Below are positions 1-10,886 of a stretch of 64,000 bases of DNA, in pieces. Position 1 is the first letter of the stretch. Every line of letters starts with the position of its first letter. The translations under genes and the position numbers were made by a program. Origin of the DNA: Bradyrhizobium campsiandrae. Lineage in GTDB: Bacteria; Pseudomonadota; Alphaproteobacteria; Rhizobiales; Xanthobacteraceae. The stretch is from NCBI RefSeq assembly GCF_014529705.1, contig NZ_JAANIH010000004.1, forward strand, positions 124,001 through 188,000, read 5' to 3'. The notes below the pieces were generated by a model that was not told where the DNA came from, ran no database searches, and worked only from the letters and a program-made list of their open reading frames with translations.

Positions 1-1008
<1,008 letters not shown>

Positions 1009-1074
1009 CAAGCAACAACGATTCCTGCCCACGTCGGACGCGGGCCTTCTGCATTGTCTATCTCTGGCAAGAAA

Positions 1075-1096
1075 TCCTTAAGAGGTGACTTAAGGA
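1075..1096. promoter_or_regulatory. 22-bp inverted repeat upstream of the kinase gene
   Basis: TCCTTAAG-N6-CTTAAGGA is a perfect 8+8 bp inverted repeat, 67-88 bp upstream of the kinase start at 1008. It sits between the start codon and the CtrA box, where an operator or a second regulator site would be expected. No protein can be assigned to it. Confidence 0.45.
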
Positions 1097-1109
1097 GCTA
1101 AAAAATTAC

Positions 1110-1125
1110 GTTAACCCCGCGTTAA
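1110..1125 (-). promoter_or_regulatory. CtrA binding box (TTAA-N7-TTAAC)
   Basis: Read on the minus strand the sequence is TTAACGCGGGGTTAAC, an exact match to the alphaproteobacterial CtrA consensus TTAA-N7-TTAAC. It points towards the kinase gene that starts at 1008. The only neighbour on the other side is the 3' end of nhaD, so the site can only serve the kinase promoter. Confidence 0.65.
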
Positions 1126-1147
1126 TTTGAGATCCGGCAGACGCCGC

Positions 1148-2425
1148 TCAGTGCAGCCACGCATGCTGCGCGACATAGACCACGGCGCCCGCCAGATAGC
1201 CCGCCAGCGCCGCACCTGCGATGCGGCGCGCATACCAGAGGAACTCGATCCGCTCGAGCCCCATCGCTGCAACGCCCGCGGCCGAGCCGATGATCAGGAT
1301 CGAGCCGCCAGTGCCGGCGCAGTAGGCAATGAACTCCCAGAGGAAGCTGTCCGACGGATAGTGGCCGAGGTCGTACATGCCCATGGTCGCTGCGACGAGC
1401 GGCACGTTGTCGACGACGGCGCTGAGCAGGCCCAGCACGACGACGATCACGTCCTGGCGGCCGATCATCGTGTCGAGCCATTTCGCCAGCATGCCGAGCA
1501 AGCCGGCATGTTCGAGGCTTGCGACTGCAAGCAGGATCCCGACGAAGAACACGATGGAACCCATGTCGATCCGCGTCAGCGCATGGGCAAGCGACAGCGG
1601 CCGGCGGACGTGCTCGTCCTTGTCGCGATGGACGACTTCCCCGACAAGCCAGACGATGCCGAGCCCAAGCAGAACGCCCATGAAGGGCGGCAGATGTGTC
1701 AGCGTCTTGAACGCCGGCACGGCGATCAAGACGCCGAGCCCAAGATAGAACATCAGGTTGCGTTCGTACCGGTCGACCGCCAGCAATCCGTTGTCCCGCT
1801 GCGGGGCCGCGATTGTCTTGCCCTTCAGCGAGAGGCCGATGAAGGCGAGCGGTACCAGCAGATTGACGAACGAGGGCAGGAACACGGCCCTCATGATTTT
1901 CAGGGGCGAGATCTGTCCGCCGATCCACAGCATGGTCGTGGTGACGTCGCCGATCACGGTCCATGCGCCACCGGCATTGGCGGCAATGACGATGAGGGAT
2001 GCGAACAGCAGGCGGTCGTCTCGCCGCGCAATCAGCCGCTGGATCAGGGAGACCATGACGATGGTCGTGGTCAGGTTGTCGAGAATCGCGCTCAGGAAGA
2101 ATGTGACGAGCCCGACCAGCCACATCAGTTTGGTCTGGCTCGTCGTGCCGATGCGGGAGGTGATGACCTCGAAGCCATCATGGGCGTCGACCACTTCGAC
2201 GATGGTCATCGCGCCGATCAGGAAGAACACGATCTGGGCGGTGGCGGCGACGGATTCGTCGAGCTGACGGCCGACCAGCGCATGGTCGCCCGTCGTCAGC
2301 GCGTAGATCGTCCAGAGCGCGCCCGCACCAAGCAGCGCGGACGCGCTTTTGTTGACCCCGATGGGGTGTTCGAGCGCGATCGCCGCATAGGCCAGAACGA
2401 ATATGGCGGCGAGCGCGATCAGCAA
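1148..2425 (-). CDS. nhaD: Na+/H+ antiporter NhaD
   Basis: A 425-aa integral membrane protein of the NhaD/ArsB/SLC13-like ion transporter superfamily, expected to exchange Na+ for H+ across the inner membrane. Two inverted-topology halves are visible: the motif LDNLTTT (about residues 115-121) recurs as VVDNVPL (about 338-343), and each half places an Asp-Asn pair in a broken helix. The only in-frame start that keeps the conserved N-terminus is a TTG codon at 2425; an in-frame stop lies 15 bases further upstream. It follows the dehydrogenase gene by 21 nt with no convincing ribosome binding site, so translation may be coupled. Confidence 0.88.
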   Translation of the reverse strand: MLIALAAIFVLAYAAIALEHPIGVNKSASALLGAGALWTIYALTTGDHALVGRQLDESVAATAQIVFFLIGAMTIVEVVDAHDGFEVITSRIGTTSQTKLMWLVGLVTFFLSAILDNLTTTIVMVSLIQRLIARRDDRLLFASLIVIAANAGGAWTVIGDVTTTMLWIGGQISPLKIMRAVFLPSFVNLLVPLAFIGLSLKGKTIAAPQRDNGLLAVDRYERNLMFYLGLGVLIAVPAFKTLTHLPPFMGVLLGLGIVWLVGEVVHRDKDEHVRRPLSLAHALTRIDMGSIVFFVGILLAVASLEHAGLLGMLAKWLDTMIGRQDVIVVVLGLLSAVVDNVPLVAATMGMYDLGHYPSDSFLWEFIAYCAGTGGSILIIGSAAGVAAMGLERIEFLWYARRIAGAALAGYLAGAVVYVAQHAWLH

Positions 2426-2446
2426 GGCGTGGTCAGTCCGTCAATG

Positions 2447-3319
2447 TCAGCGTGACAGGCGTGCGAGCAGGCTCGACGTATCCCAGCGCTTGCCGCCCAT
2501 CTTCTCGACCTCGGCGTAGAACTGGTCGACCAGCGCGGTGACCGGCAGATTGGCGCCGTTGCGGCGCGCCTCAGCCAGCGCAATCGAGAGGTCCTTGCGC
2601 ATCCATTCGACGGCAAAGCCGAAATCATACTTGCCTTCGTTCATGGTCTTATAGCGGTTCTCCATCTGCCACGATTGCGCGGCACCCTTGGAGATGGTCT
2701 CGATCACGGCGGCGACGTCGAGGCCGCTTTTCTTGGCGAAGTGAATGCCCTCCGAGAGGCCTTGCACGAGGCCCGCAATGCAGATCTGATTGACCATCTT
2801 GGTGAGCTGGCCGCTCCCAGCGGGCCCGAGCAGTTTGCACATCCGCGCATAGGCGCCCATGATGATCGGTTCAACGACGGCATAGTCGGCCTCGGCACCG
2901 CCGCACATCACGGTCAGCACGCCGTTCTCGGCGCCGGCCTGGCCGCCCGAGACCGGGGCATCGATGAATTTGAAGCCGGCCTTGATCGCGGCGGCGTCGA
3001 GCTCCCGCGCGACTTCGGCGGACGCCGTGGTGTGGTCAACGAAGGTTGCGCCCTTCTTCATGCCAGCAAAGGCGCCGTCAGCGCCGATCGTGACCGCGCG
3101 CAAATCGTTATCGTTGCCGACACAGCACATCACGAAATCCTGGCCTTCGGCTGCGGTCTTCGGGGTCGCTGCGGTCTTGCCGCCGAACTTGTCCGCCCAC
3201 TCCTTCGCCTTGGCCGCGGTGCGGTTATAGACGGTGACCTCATGGCCCCCTTTTTTCACGAGGTGTCCGGCCATGGGGAAGCCCATCACGCCGAGACCGA
3301 GGAAAGCGACTTTAGCCAT
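2447..3319 (-). CDS. NAD(P)-dependent oxidoreductase, 3-hydroxyisobutyrate dehydrogenase family
   Basis: A 290-aa beta-hydroxyacid dehydrogenase. The Rossmann motif GLGVMGFPMA lies at residues 8-17, the substrate-binding stretch DAPVSGG at 120-126, and the catalytic lysine is K174 in QLTKMVNQ, followed by the all-helical C-terminal domain. Such enzymes reduce or oxidise small beta-hydroxyacids or semialdehydes (3-hydroxyisobutyrate, tartronate semialdehyde, glyoxylate, succinic semialdehyde). The sequence alone does not fix the substrate. ATG 3319 is chosen because it sits directly before the nucleotide-binding strand; the frame stays open upstream but that part does not resemble protein. Probably co-transcribed with nhaD. 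Confidence 0.88.
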   Translation of the reverse strand: MAKVAFLGLGVMGFPMAGHLVKKGGHEVTVYNRTAAKAKEWADKFGGKTAATPKTAAEGQDFVMCCVGNDNDLRAVTIGADGAFAGMKKGATFVDHTTASAEVARELDAAAIKAGFKFIDAPVSGGQAGAENGVLTVMCGGAEADYAVVEPIIMGAYARMCKLLGPAGSGQLTKMVNQICIAGLVQGLSEGIHFAKKSGLDVAAVIETISKGAAQSWQMENRYKTMNEGKYDFGFAVEWMRKDLSIALAEARRNGANLPVTALVDQFYAEVEKMGGKRWDTSSLLARLSR

Positions 3320-3508
3320 GTGTGTGTCCGTAGCTTGAGTTTTACGGTTGCGACCGGGCGAGGGGTGCCAGCCGGGGATCCTGAGGTTCCGCTGGGAGGC
3401 GGACTGGCCGCACCATAACCCGTTAGGGGCGGAGGGCAACGGCTTCGTTTGGCGGCCCCCTGTGCTAGGATAGGGGACCTCAAGGACTTCAAAACAGGGA
3501 GCGAAAGC

Positions 3509-3946
3509 ATGGGCGGCGTGAGCGTTGGCGTGCTCGATCATTTCAATATCCGGACCCGCAGGCTGGCCGAGACGGTCCGCTTCTACGAGGATGTGCTGGG
3601 GCTGGAAAAAGGCCCTCGTCCGAATTTCGCCTTCCCGGGGGCCTGGATGTACAGCGAGGGCAAGCCGGTGGTGCACCTGGTCGACATTTCGCCGACGCAG
3701 GAGCCACAAAAGCCGGACTCCGGCGTTGTCCACCATGTCGCCTTCGTCAGCCGCGGCTTCGACGGGATGAAGCGGCGGCTGGCATCCAAGGGCATGGCGT
3801 TCGACGCCCGCCAGGTGCCGGGCGGCGACCTCTGGCAGATTTTCGTCCACGACCCCAACGGGGTCATGATCGAGCTCAATTACGAGGCGGCGAAGGAGCA
3901 GGGGGCTGCACCCGCCGAGATGGCTGGCGATATCGGCAGGCAGTAG
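3509..3946 (+). CDS. VOC (glyoxalase/bleomycin resistance) family protein
   Basis: A 145-aa protein with two beta-alpha-beta-beta-beta modules of the vicinal oxygen chelate superfamily. Likely metal ligands are H11 (LDHFNI), H56 (VVHLVD), H75 or H76 (VHHVAFV) and E122 (MIELNY). The C-terminal module ends with HDPNGVMIELNY, typical of glyoxalase I-like lyases and dioxygenases. ATG 3509 has a good ribosome binding site, GGGAG at 3497-3501. It is divergent from the dehydrogenase at 3319 and lies just upstream of the mrp gene. The substrate is unknown. Confidence 0.85.
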   Translation: MGGVSVGVLDHFNIRTRRLAETVRFYEDVLGLEKGPRPNFAFPGAWMYSEGKPVVHLVDISPTQEPQKPDSGVVHHVAFVSRGFDGMKRRLASKGMAFDARQVPGGDLWQIFVHDPNGVMIELNYEAAKEQGAAPAEMAGDIGRQ

Positions 3947-4000
3947 CCTTTTGGCCGTTTCCGCTCTAATGGGGCATCTTGAACTTCCAGGAGATGCGCT

Positions 4001-5143
4001 TTGAGCGTGACGCAGCAACAGGTTCTCGACGGCCTCGCCAAGATCAAGTCGCCCCGCGGGGTCGCGCTCACCAATGCCCATGTGCTGAGCGCGATCAGCG
4101 TGTCCGATGGCAAGGTGTTCTTCTCGATCAATGTCGATGCCGCCGAGGCGCGGGCCTGGGAAGCCGTCCGCGCCGAAGCCGAGGCTGCCGTGCGCGGCAT
4201 TCCCGGCGTCACCACCGTAATGGTGGCGCTGACGGCCGAACGCAAGCCGGGCTCCGCGCCGCCGCCACCCCCGCAGCCGAGCCGCGGCGCGCCCGGCGTG
4301 CAGCCGGTCCATGCCCACAAGCCGCCGCCTCAGGGCGGCGCCCAATCGCCGATGGCGCGGCAGTCCGAAATTCCTGGCGTCACTGCCGTGATCGCGGTGG
4401 CCTCCGGCAAGGGCGGGGTCGGCAAATCGACCACGGCGCTCAATCTGGCGCTGGGCCTGCGCGATCTCGGCCTTAAGGTCGGGCTGCTCGACGCCGACAT
4501 CTACGGCCCCTCGGTGCCGCGGTTGACTGGCCTGCACGAGAAGCCGGAGCTGGATGGCGAGCGCAAGATGATTCCGCTCCGGCGCTTCGGCCTCGCCATC
4601 ATGTCGATCGGCTTCCTGGTCGAGGAAGAGACCGCGATGATCTGGCGCGGCCCGATGGTGATGTCGGCGGTGACACAGATGCTGCGCGACGTCGCATGGG
4701 GCAAGCTCGACGTGCTCGTCGTCGACATGCCGCCGGGCACGGGCGATGCGCAGCTCACGCTGGCGCAGAACGTGCCGCTGAAGGGGGCGGTGATCGTGTC
4801 GACCCCGCAGGACCTGTCCCTGATCGATGCGCGGCGCGGCCTTGCCATGTTCAAGAAGGTCAACGTGCCCGTGCTGGGCATCGTCGAGAATATGAGCTAC
4901 TTCCAGTGCCCGCATTGCGGCACGAAATCGGACATCTTCGGCCATGGCGGGGCGCGCCACGAGGCCGAGAAGCTCGGCGTCCCGTTCCTGGGCGAAATTC
5001 CGCTGCACATGGCGATTCGCGCCAGTTCGGACGCCGGCAATCCGGTCGTGGACAGCGAGCCGGACGGCCCCCATGCGGCGATCTATCGCGCCATTGCGGG
5101 ACAGGTGCGGGACCAGCTCAAGGGCGCCATCGCCGCCGCCTGA
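4001..5143 (+). CDS. mrp: Mrp/NBP35-family iron-sulfur cluster carrier ATPase (ApbC)
   Basis: A 380-aa cytoplasmic P-loop ATPase that binds and transfers Fe-S clusters to apoproteins. An N-terminal FSCA/DUF59 domain (about 5-80) is followed by a proline-rich linker (about 83-120). The deviant Walker A GKGGVGKST is at about 136-144, the MIWRGPMVMSA and DMPPGTGDAQ motifs of the Mrp family follow, and the CPHC cluster-binding cysteines are near residue 300. The start appears to be TTG 4001, eight bases after an AGGAGA-type ribosome binding site; GTG 4007 is the alternative. It is a single gene followed by about 200 bp before the transporter gene. Confidence 0.92.
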   Translation: MSVTQQQVLDGLAKIKSPRGVALTNAHVLSAISVSDGKVFFSINVDAAEARAWEAVRAEAEAAVRGIPGVTTVMVALTAERKPGSAPPPPPQPSRGAPGVQPVHAHKPPPQGGAQSPMARQSEIPGVTAVIAVASGKGGVGKSTTALNLALGLRDLGLKVGLLDADIYGPSVPRLTGLHEKPELDGERKMIPLRRFGLAIMSIGFLVEEETAMIWRGPMVMSAVTQMLRDVAWGKLDVLVVDMPPGTGDAQLTLAQNVPLKGAVIVSTPQDLSLIDARRGLAMFKKVNVPVLGIVENMSYFQCPHCGTKSDIFGHGGARHEAEKLGVPFLGEIPLHMAIRASSDAGNPVVDSEPDGPHAAIYRAIAGQVRDQLKGAIAAA

Positions 5144-5225
5144 AGCCGATCGTCTGGGGACATGCGACTTTCGTCGCCCCCCGTCATGCCATTGTCGCGT
5201 TCCGCGCCGGTGGCTTCCGTGTTAA

Positions 5226-6434
<1,209 letters not shown>

Positions 6435-6460
6435 TCGTCGAGCACGTCGCATCACGAAAG

Positions 6461-6492
6461 AGCCCGGCCTCGTTCGCGAGGCCGGGCTTTTC
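6461..6492 (+). terminator. Rho-independent terminator after TRAP binding protein 1
   Basis: A perfect 12-bp GC-rich stem (6461-6472 with 6477-6488) closes a TTCG tetraloop and is followed by a short T-run. It lies 26 bp after the stop codon of the binding-protein gene. Confidence 0.9.
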
Positions 6493-6709
6493 TTTGCGGC
6501 GAGGGGCGCTCGAACCAAAACGTGAAAACAACCCCATGCACAGTAGAAATGGGGGAGGGCGGCGTCGCCGGTGGCTGCGGCCTCGCCAGGCGCTTCACGT
6601 TGCTCGGGCCCAACCGATTGGGGGGACCGATTGACTCGTCGGGCAAAACAGTGGCATAACGGCAATACCGAAAAATCCGAAATCGCGCGCGGCCTGTGTG
6701 AGGATGTCG

Positions 6710-7045
6710 ATGGGGTTCGATCCAGATGGGGTTCTCGGCGCGCTCCGCAAGGCGTGGTCGTCCTCGACGTCAAACCAGTGGGCTGCGGGCAACCCGGCGG
6801 CCGGCAATGCAACGTCACTGCGCTGCTGATCCACGACCTCTTCGGCGGCGAATTGCTCAAGACGCCGCTGCCGGCCGGCGATCATTTCTACAACCGGATC
6901 GATGGGCAGAGATACGACTTCACGGCGAGCCAGTTCGACCAGCCGATCGCTTACAACGATGTGCCGACGGATCGCGCCGATGCGGAGCAGGGAGCAACGA
7001 GCGCGCAACTGGCCGCACTGAAGGACGCGTTTGTGAGGTGCAGCT
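6710..7045 (+). pseudogene. YunG-like protein gene, broken by a one-base frameshift
   Basis: From ATG 6710 the frame reads MGFDPDGVLGALRKAW and continues to NPAAG at about 6795. The family's next block, QCNVTALLIHDLFGGEL then HFYNRIDGQRYDFTASQFD, continues only in another frame, as if one base were missing near 6795-6800. These blocks match my recollection of the YunG family (Cys in GQCxVTAL, His in HFYNR, Asp in YDFT). The restored product would be about 110 aa. The downstream frame has no stop of its own and runs into a repeat remnant (7055-7083) and then the next transporter gene, so the 3' end is also damaged. A sequencing error remains possible. Confidence 0.6.
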
Positions 7046-7054
7046 CGAGTCCAC

Positions 7055-7083
7055 GTAGGATGGACAGAGCGCAGCGAAACCCA
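7055..7083. repeat. Remnant of a dispersed palindromic repeat
   Basis: The stretch GTAGGATGGACAGAGCGCAG and the following CGAAACCCA resemble one arm of the GTAGGGTGGGCAAAGC-type elements seen intact at 32194-32294 and 61069-61144. The other arm is not visible. It abuts the broken 3' end of the YunG-like gene. Confidence 0.4.
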
Positions 7084-7135
7084 GCGCTTCACCCGGTGCT
7101 GTCGCAAGTAAGCAAAAACCGGTGGTTCGGACGCG

Positions 7136-7163
7136 ACCGGGCCTCGCGCGGAGGCCGGTTTTC
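7136..7163 (+). terminator. Rho-independent terminator
   Basis: ACCGG-G-CCTC / GAGG-CCGGT forms a nine-base-pair stem with one bulged G and a five-base loop, then TTTTCTC. It lies downstream of the YunG-like remnant and upstream of the second binding protein, so it probably ended transcription of the now broken gene. Confidence 0.65.
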
Positions 7164-7272
7164 TCTTTGCCGCAGTGCGATCATGATGGCGTTCGGTCAG
7201 GCGCTGCGCCATGCTGCGCTCCAAGCCTCGGCAAGAAGGCTCACAATCATCGATACATCAGGGCAGGACATC

Positions 7273-8361
<1,089 letters not shown>

Positions 8362-8381
8362 GCGCGGCATGTTGCGGATGC

Positions 8382-8412
8382 AGGCCCCGGAGCGAAAGCT
8401 CCGGGGCCTTTG
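8382..8412 (+). terminator. Rho-independent terminator after TRAP binding protein 2
   Basis: AGGCCCCGGAGC-GAAA-GCTCCGGGGCCT is a perfect 12-bp stem with a GNRA loop, 20 bp after the stop codon, followed by a very short T-run. Confidence 0.8.
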
Positions 8413-8569
8413 CGCGAGCGGGCTTCGCGAGATAGGACGTGAAATGTAATACTTGCCAAAGCCACCAGAGAGGTAAATCCTTGATTCATAGGAAACCTCC
8501 GCCGTTACGCATCGCACGCATTTCATTGGCGAAAGCTAACCTCCGCGCGATCGGGATCGAGCGATAGCG

Positions 8570-9043
8570 ATGTATGTTCTAGATCAGAGCATCAAGTCCG
8601 ATCCGCATCGGCAGTGGTCGCTTCCGGACCGTATCTTCTTCGGGTACGGCGCCTGCCATATTCTCGCTGGTGTTTTCCTGGAGCAGCCTCCACTTCCCGA
8701 TTTTTATGCGGAGCGCGTTATCGCGGCCGAAGGCTTTCTGGGAAATCATGTCTATGTAACCAACGGCGTCATCACGTTCGATTATCACGGCTATTCGACC
8801 CGTGACCGATTGCTGCAGCACCACGAGCGAGTCTGGTCCAGCCAATGTGACGGCTGGCTTTGCTCCATCGAAAAGGTCGACTTTCGGCTTCTCTCGACGG
8901 CCGACCTCAACAAGCGGCGGATGCGAGGGCCAGATCAGTACTTGCACGATGCGATCCCTCGCGCTCGTCGATTTATTGAGCAAAAGGATCACGCCAGCGC
9001 AGCGGCCAAGGCGCTTGCGATCGATGCACGCAGATCAGCTTAG
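8570..9043 (+). CDS. Hypothetical protein, possible papain/NlpC-like fold
   Basis: A 157-aa protein without signal peptide or membrane segment that I do not recognise as a named family. Notable blocks are FFGYGACHILAGVFLE (about 24-39) and NHVYVTNGVITFDYHGYS (about 59-76). A Gly-x-Cys at the start of a helix, then a His on a strand and an Asp two strands later, is the order seen in papain-like enzymes and in YunG-type proteins. That is a speculative reading. The C-terminal third is basic and helical. ATG 8570 has only a weak ribosome binding site. The gene lies in a patch with visibly lower GC than its surroundings, next to a metallopeptidase gene, suggesting accessory DNA. Confidence 0.65.
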   Translation: MYVLDQSIKSDPHRQWSLPDRIFFGYGACHILAGVFLEQPPLPDFYAERVIAAEGFLGNHVYVTNGVITFDYHGYSTRDRLLQHHERVWSSQCDGWLCSIEKVDFRLLSTADLNKRRMRGPDQYLHDAIPRARRFIEQKDHASAAAKALAIDARRSA

Positions 9044-9124
9044 GGTCAATCGCGACGGTTTGGCCGGTTTAAGTTAGGCCCGGTCGCCCCTGACAACAGA
9101 CATATCCTCGAAGGCAGGCGGCAG

Positions 9125-9159
9125 CGATGGGCCACAGAAGCGGAATTGGGGGCCCATCG
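9125..9159. other. Hairpin in intergenic region
   Basis: CGATGGGCC and GGCCCATCG form a perfect 9-bp stem around a 17-base loop, between the 157-aa gene and the metallopeptidase gene. There is no T-run, so it could be a weak terminator, an operator or an RNA element in the leader of the next gene. Confidence 0.35.
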
Positions 9160-9231
9160 TGTGTCTGAATTGACCGCAACGACATTTAACGGTAATGCTA
9201 CGAATTGTAACATACATCGCCTGAGGTCGCG

Positions 9232-10089
9232 ATGATGCGCGGTCGCATTGTGAAAGTGGTTGTCATATTGCCGTTGGCGCTGGCAGCGCTTGCGGTGGGC
9301 ACGGCCGCGGCAATGCCTGCGACGCGTCATCTCGCGTCATCCTTATGGAACGCACCCGATTACTTGCCAGCTCTGACCGCTAATGGCCAAATCCACTTTG
9401 AGCCAGGTGCCGAAGAGTATGCGCGCGAGGTTCTGACGCTATTACCGGCGGCATTGAACAAAATAGAAATAGCACAGGGACGGCGGTTCGTTCGCCCCGT
9501 GACGATTGGGGTTTATGCCACGCGGGAGAAGTACGCGGCAGCAAATGCAAGCGGTGATCCGGGCGCGGTGGGGGTCGGAGCTTTCGGACGCGTCGTGTTG
9601 TCTCCAACGCTGTATGAACTACAGAACGAACGATTGCCGGGAATCCTAGCACACGAATTGTCGCACGTTCACTTACAAGGTTACGTGTCCGCTTACAGAT
9701 GGGTCCGCCTTCCTAATTGGTTTAAGGAGGGGCTTGCTGTTATGGCATCAGAAGGGGGAGGCGATGAGTATGTGAGCCAACGGGAGGCGCAGCGCGCAAT
9801 TCAACGCGGCTATCACATAGACATCGAGGATGCTGGAAGCTTCTTGAACCTCACCGAAATCCGGTTTGAACGAGCACCTCCCGGAATAACACCGTCCCAC
9901 CGAACCGTGATGGCTTATCGACAAGCTCATATGTTCGTACAATTCCTCCACGACTCAGACAGGCAAGCGTTTGATCGCATGGTGAACGCGATTTTTGATA
10001 ACCAGCCCTTTGTCGAAGCTGTAGGGGCGGGTTATCGAACCGACATTCAATCGCTTTGGGAAACGTTCGCTGCTGCCGAGCAAAAATAG
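9232..10089 (+). CDS. Membrane-anchored or secreted gluzincin metallopeptidase-like protein
   Basis: A 285-aa protein with one N-terminal hydrophobic segment (about 8-28), either signal anchor or signal peptide. The zinc-peptidase motif HELSH lies at 141-145 and is followed by PNWFKEGLAVMASEGGG, where E166 is the likely third zinc ligand, as in peptidase-MA-like gluzincins. The catalytic part should therefore face the periplasm. Two ATGs are possible (9232, 9235); GAGG at 9223-9226 fits the second slightly better. Codon use is more AT-rich than in flanking genes. The substrate is unknown, and no regulator or partner besides the unknown gene upstream is nearby. Confidence 0.75.
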   Translation: MMRGRIVKVVVILPLALAALAVGTAAAMPATRHLASSLWNAPDYLPALTANGQIHFEPGAEEYAREVLTLLPAALNKIEIAQGRRFVRPVTIGVYATREKYAAANASGDPGAVGVGAFGRVVLSPTLYELQNERLPGILAHELSHVHLQGYVSAYRWVRLPNWFKEGLAVMASEGGGDEYVSQREAQRAIQRGYHIDIEDAGSFLNLTEIRFERAPPGITPSHRTVMAYRQAHMFVQFLHDSDRQAFDRMVNAIFDNQPFVEAVGAGYRTDIQSLWETFAAAEQK

Positions 10090-10252
10090 TTCCACCAAGG
10101 CCGACTGCCCTGATCACGGCTGCTTTGGGTCAAAACGCGGCGAACTCAGGTCGAGCAAATCTGGCCCGCTCTGCCGCGATGAGCGGATCTGCCTCACATC
10201 CGCCGCAACTTCGCAGATGAGCCAGATGCGCTCGGGTCCCGTTTCGCCCTGC

Positions 10253-10783
10253 TCAGTCCTCGTCCTGCCACCTGCGCAGATCCGTCTGGTCGTGATAGGC
10301 CATGCGGTCCGGCGTGGTGATGAATTCCATCGTCGTGCCCCACGGCATGCGGCAGTAGCAGACCTTGTTTCCAGGACCTTTCTCGGTTGCATAGGGAATG
10401 GCGCGCGGCGCGGTGAGGGGGGTGCCTCCCGCCTTCTCGAAACGCTCGACCGATGCGTCGATGTCGTCGGTGTAGACGCCGAAGTGCGTAATACCGAGGT
10501 CGCTGGCCCGAACCGGCTGGGCTTGTTCGGGGCCGTGCATTTCGAAGAGCTCGATATCGGGGCCGATTCCGATCTTGACCATCGCCTGCGCGCGCACGAC
10601 CGTTCCGGGACAGGCGCCGACGGCCCGCTCGAATTCGGGTCCCTGCCGCGGCGGATCCTGCGGTCCGAAGGACTGGTAGATCACCTGGCCACCGAAAGCT
10701 TCCACCAGGAACGACTTTGCTGCTTCGATGTCAGGCACCGTGATGCCGATATGATTGACGCCGCGAATGACGGGTGCGGTCAT
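10253..10783 (-). CDS. VOC family protein (glyoxalase-like)
   Basis: A 176-aa protein with two VOC modules. The first begins GVNHIGITVPDIE (H11) and contains IELFEMHGPE; the second begins LGITHFGVYTDDID and ends WGTTMEFITTP, where the Glu should be the last metal ligand. These positions suggest a mononuclear metal enzyme, a lyase or extradiol-type dioxygenase. The substrate is unknown. ATG 10783 follows AAGGAGA at ideal spacing; the open frame upstream is not supported. It reads in the same direction as the hydrolase and SDR genes at 10.9-12.6 kb and may form a catabolic operon with them. Confidence 0.85.
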   Translation of the reverse strand: MTAPVIRGVNHIGITVPDIEAAKSFLVEAFGGQVIYQSFGPQDPPRQGPEFERAVGACPGTVVRAQAMVKIGIGPDIELFEMHGPEQAQPVRASDLGITHFGVYTDDIDASVERFEKAGGTPLTAPRAIPYATEKGPGNKVCYCRMPWGTTMEFITTPDRMAYHDQTDLRRWQDED

Positions 10784-10886
10784 GATAGTCTCCTTTGCTA
10801 TTTGATCGATCCATCGCGATCGCTGAGGCCGCAAGCGCCCGCAGCCTCGCGATCCGCCCGGCCCATGACGGCCCGGGCGCCGGGTT

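Noticed and set aside
2447..5074. An 875-aa minus-strand frame that includes the dehydrogenase
   Set aside because: Only the last 290 residues match a protein family; the remainder is antisense to the VOC and mrp genes.
10090..10252. Possible RNA gene between the metallopeptidase and VOC genes
   Set aside because: The sequence (near GGGTCAAAACGCGG) looks like worn-down dispersed repeat debris, with no stable fold recognised by eye.
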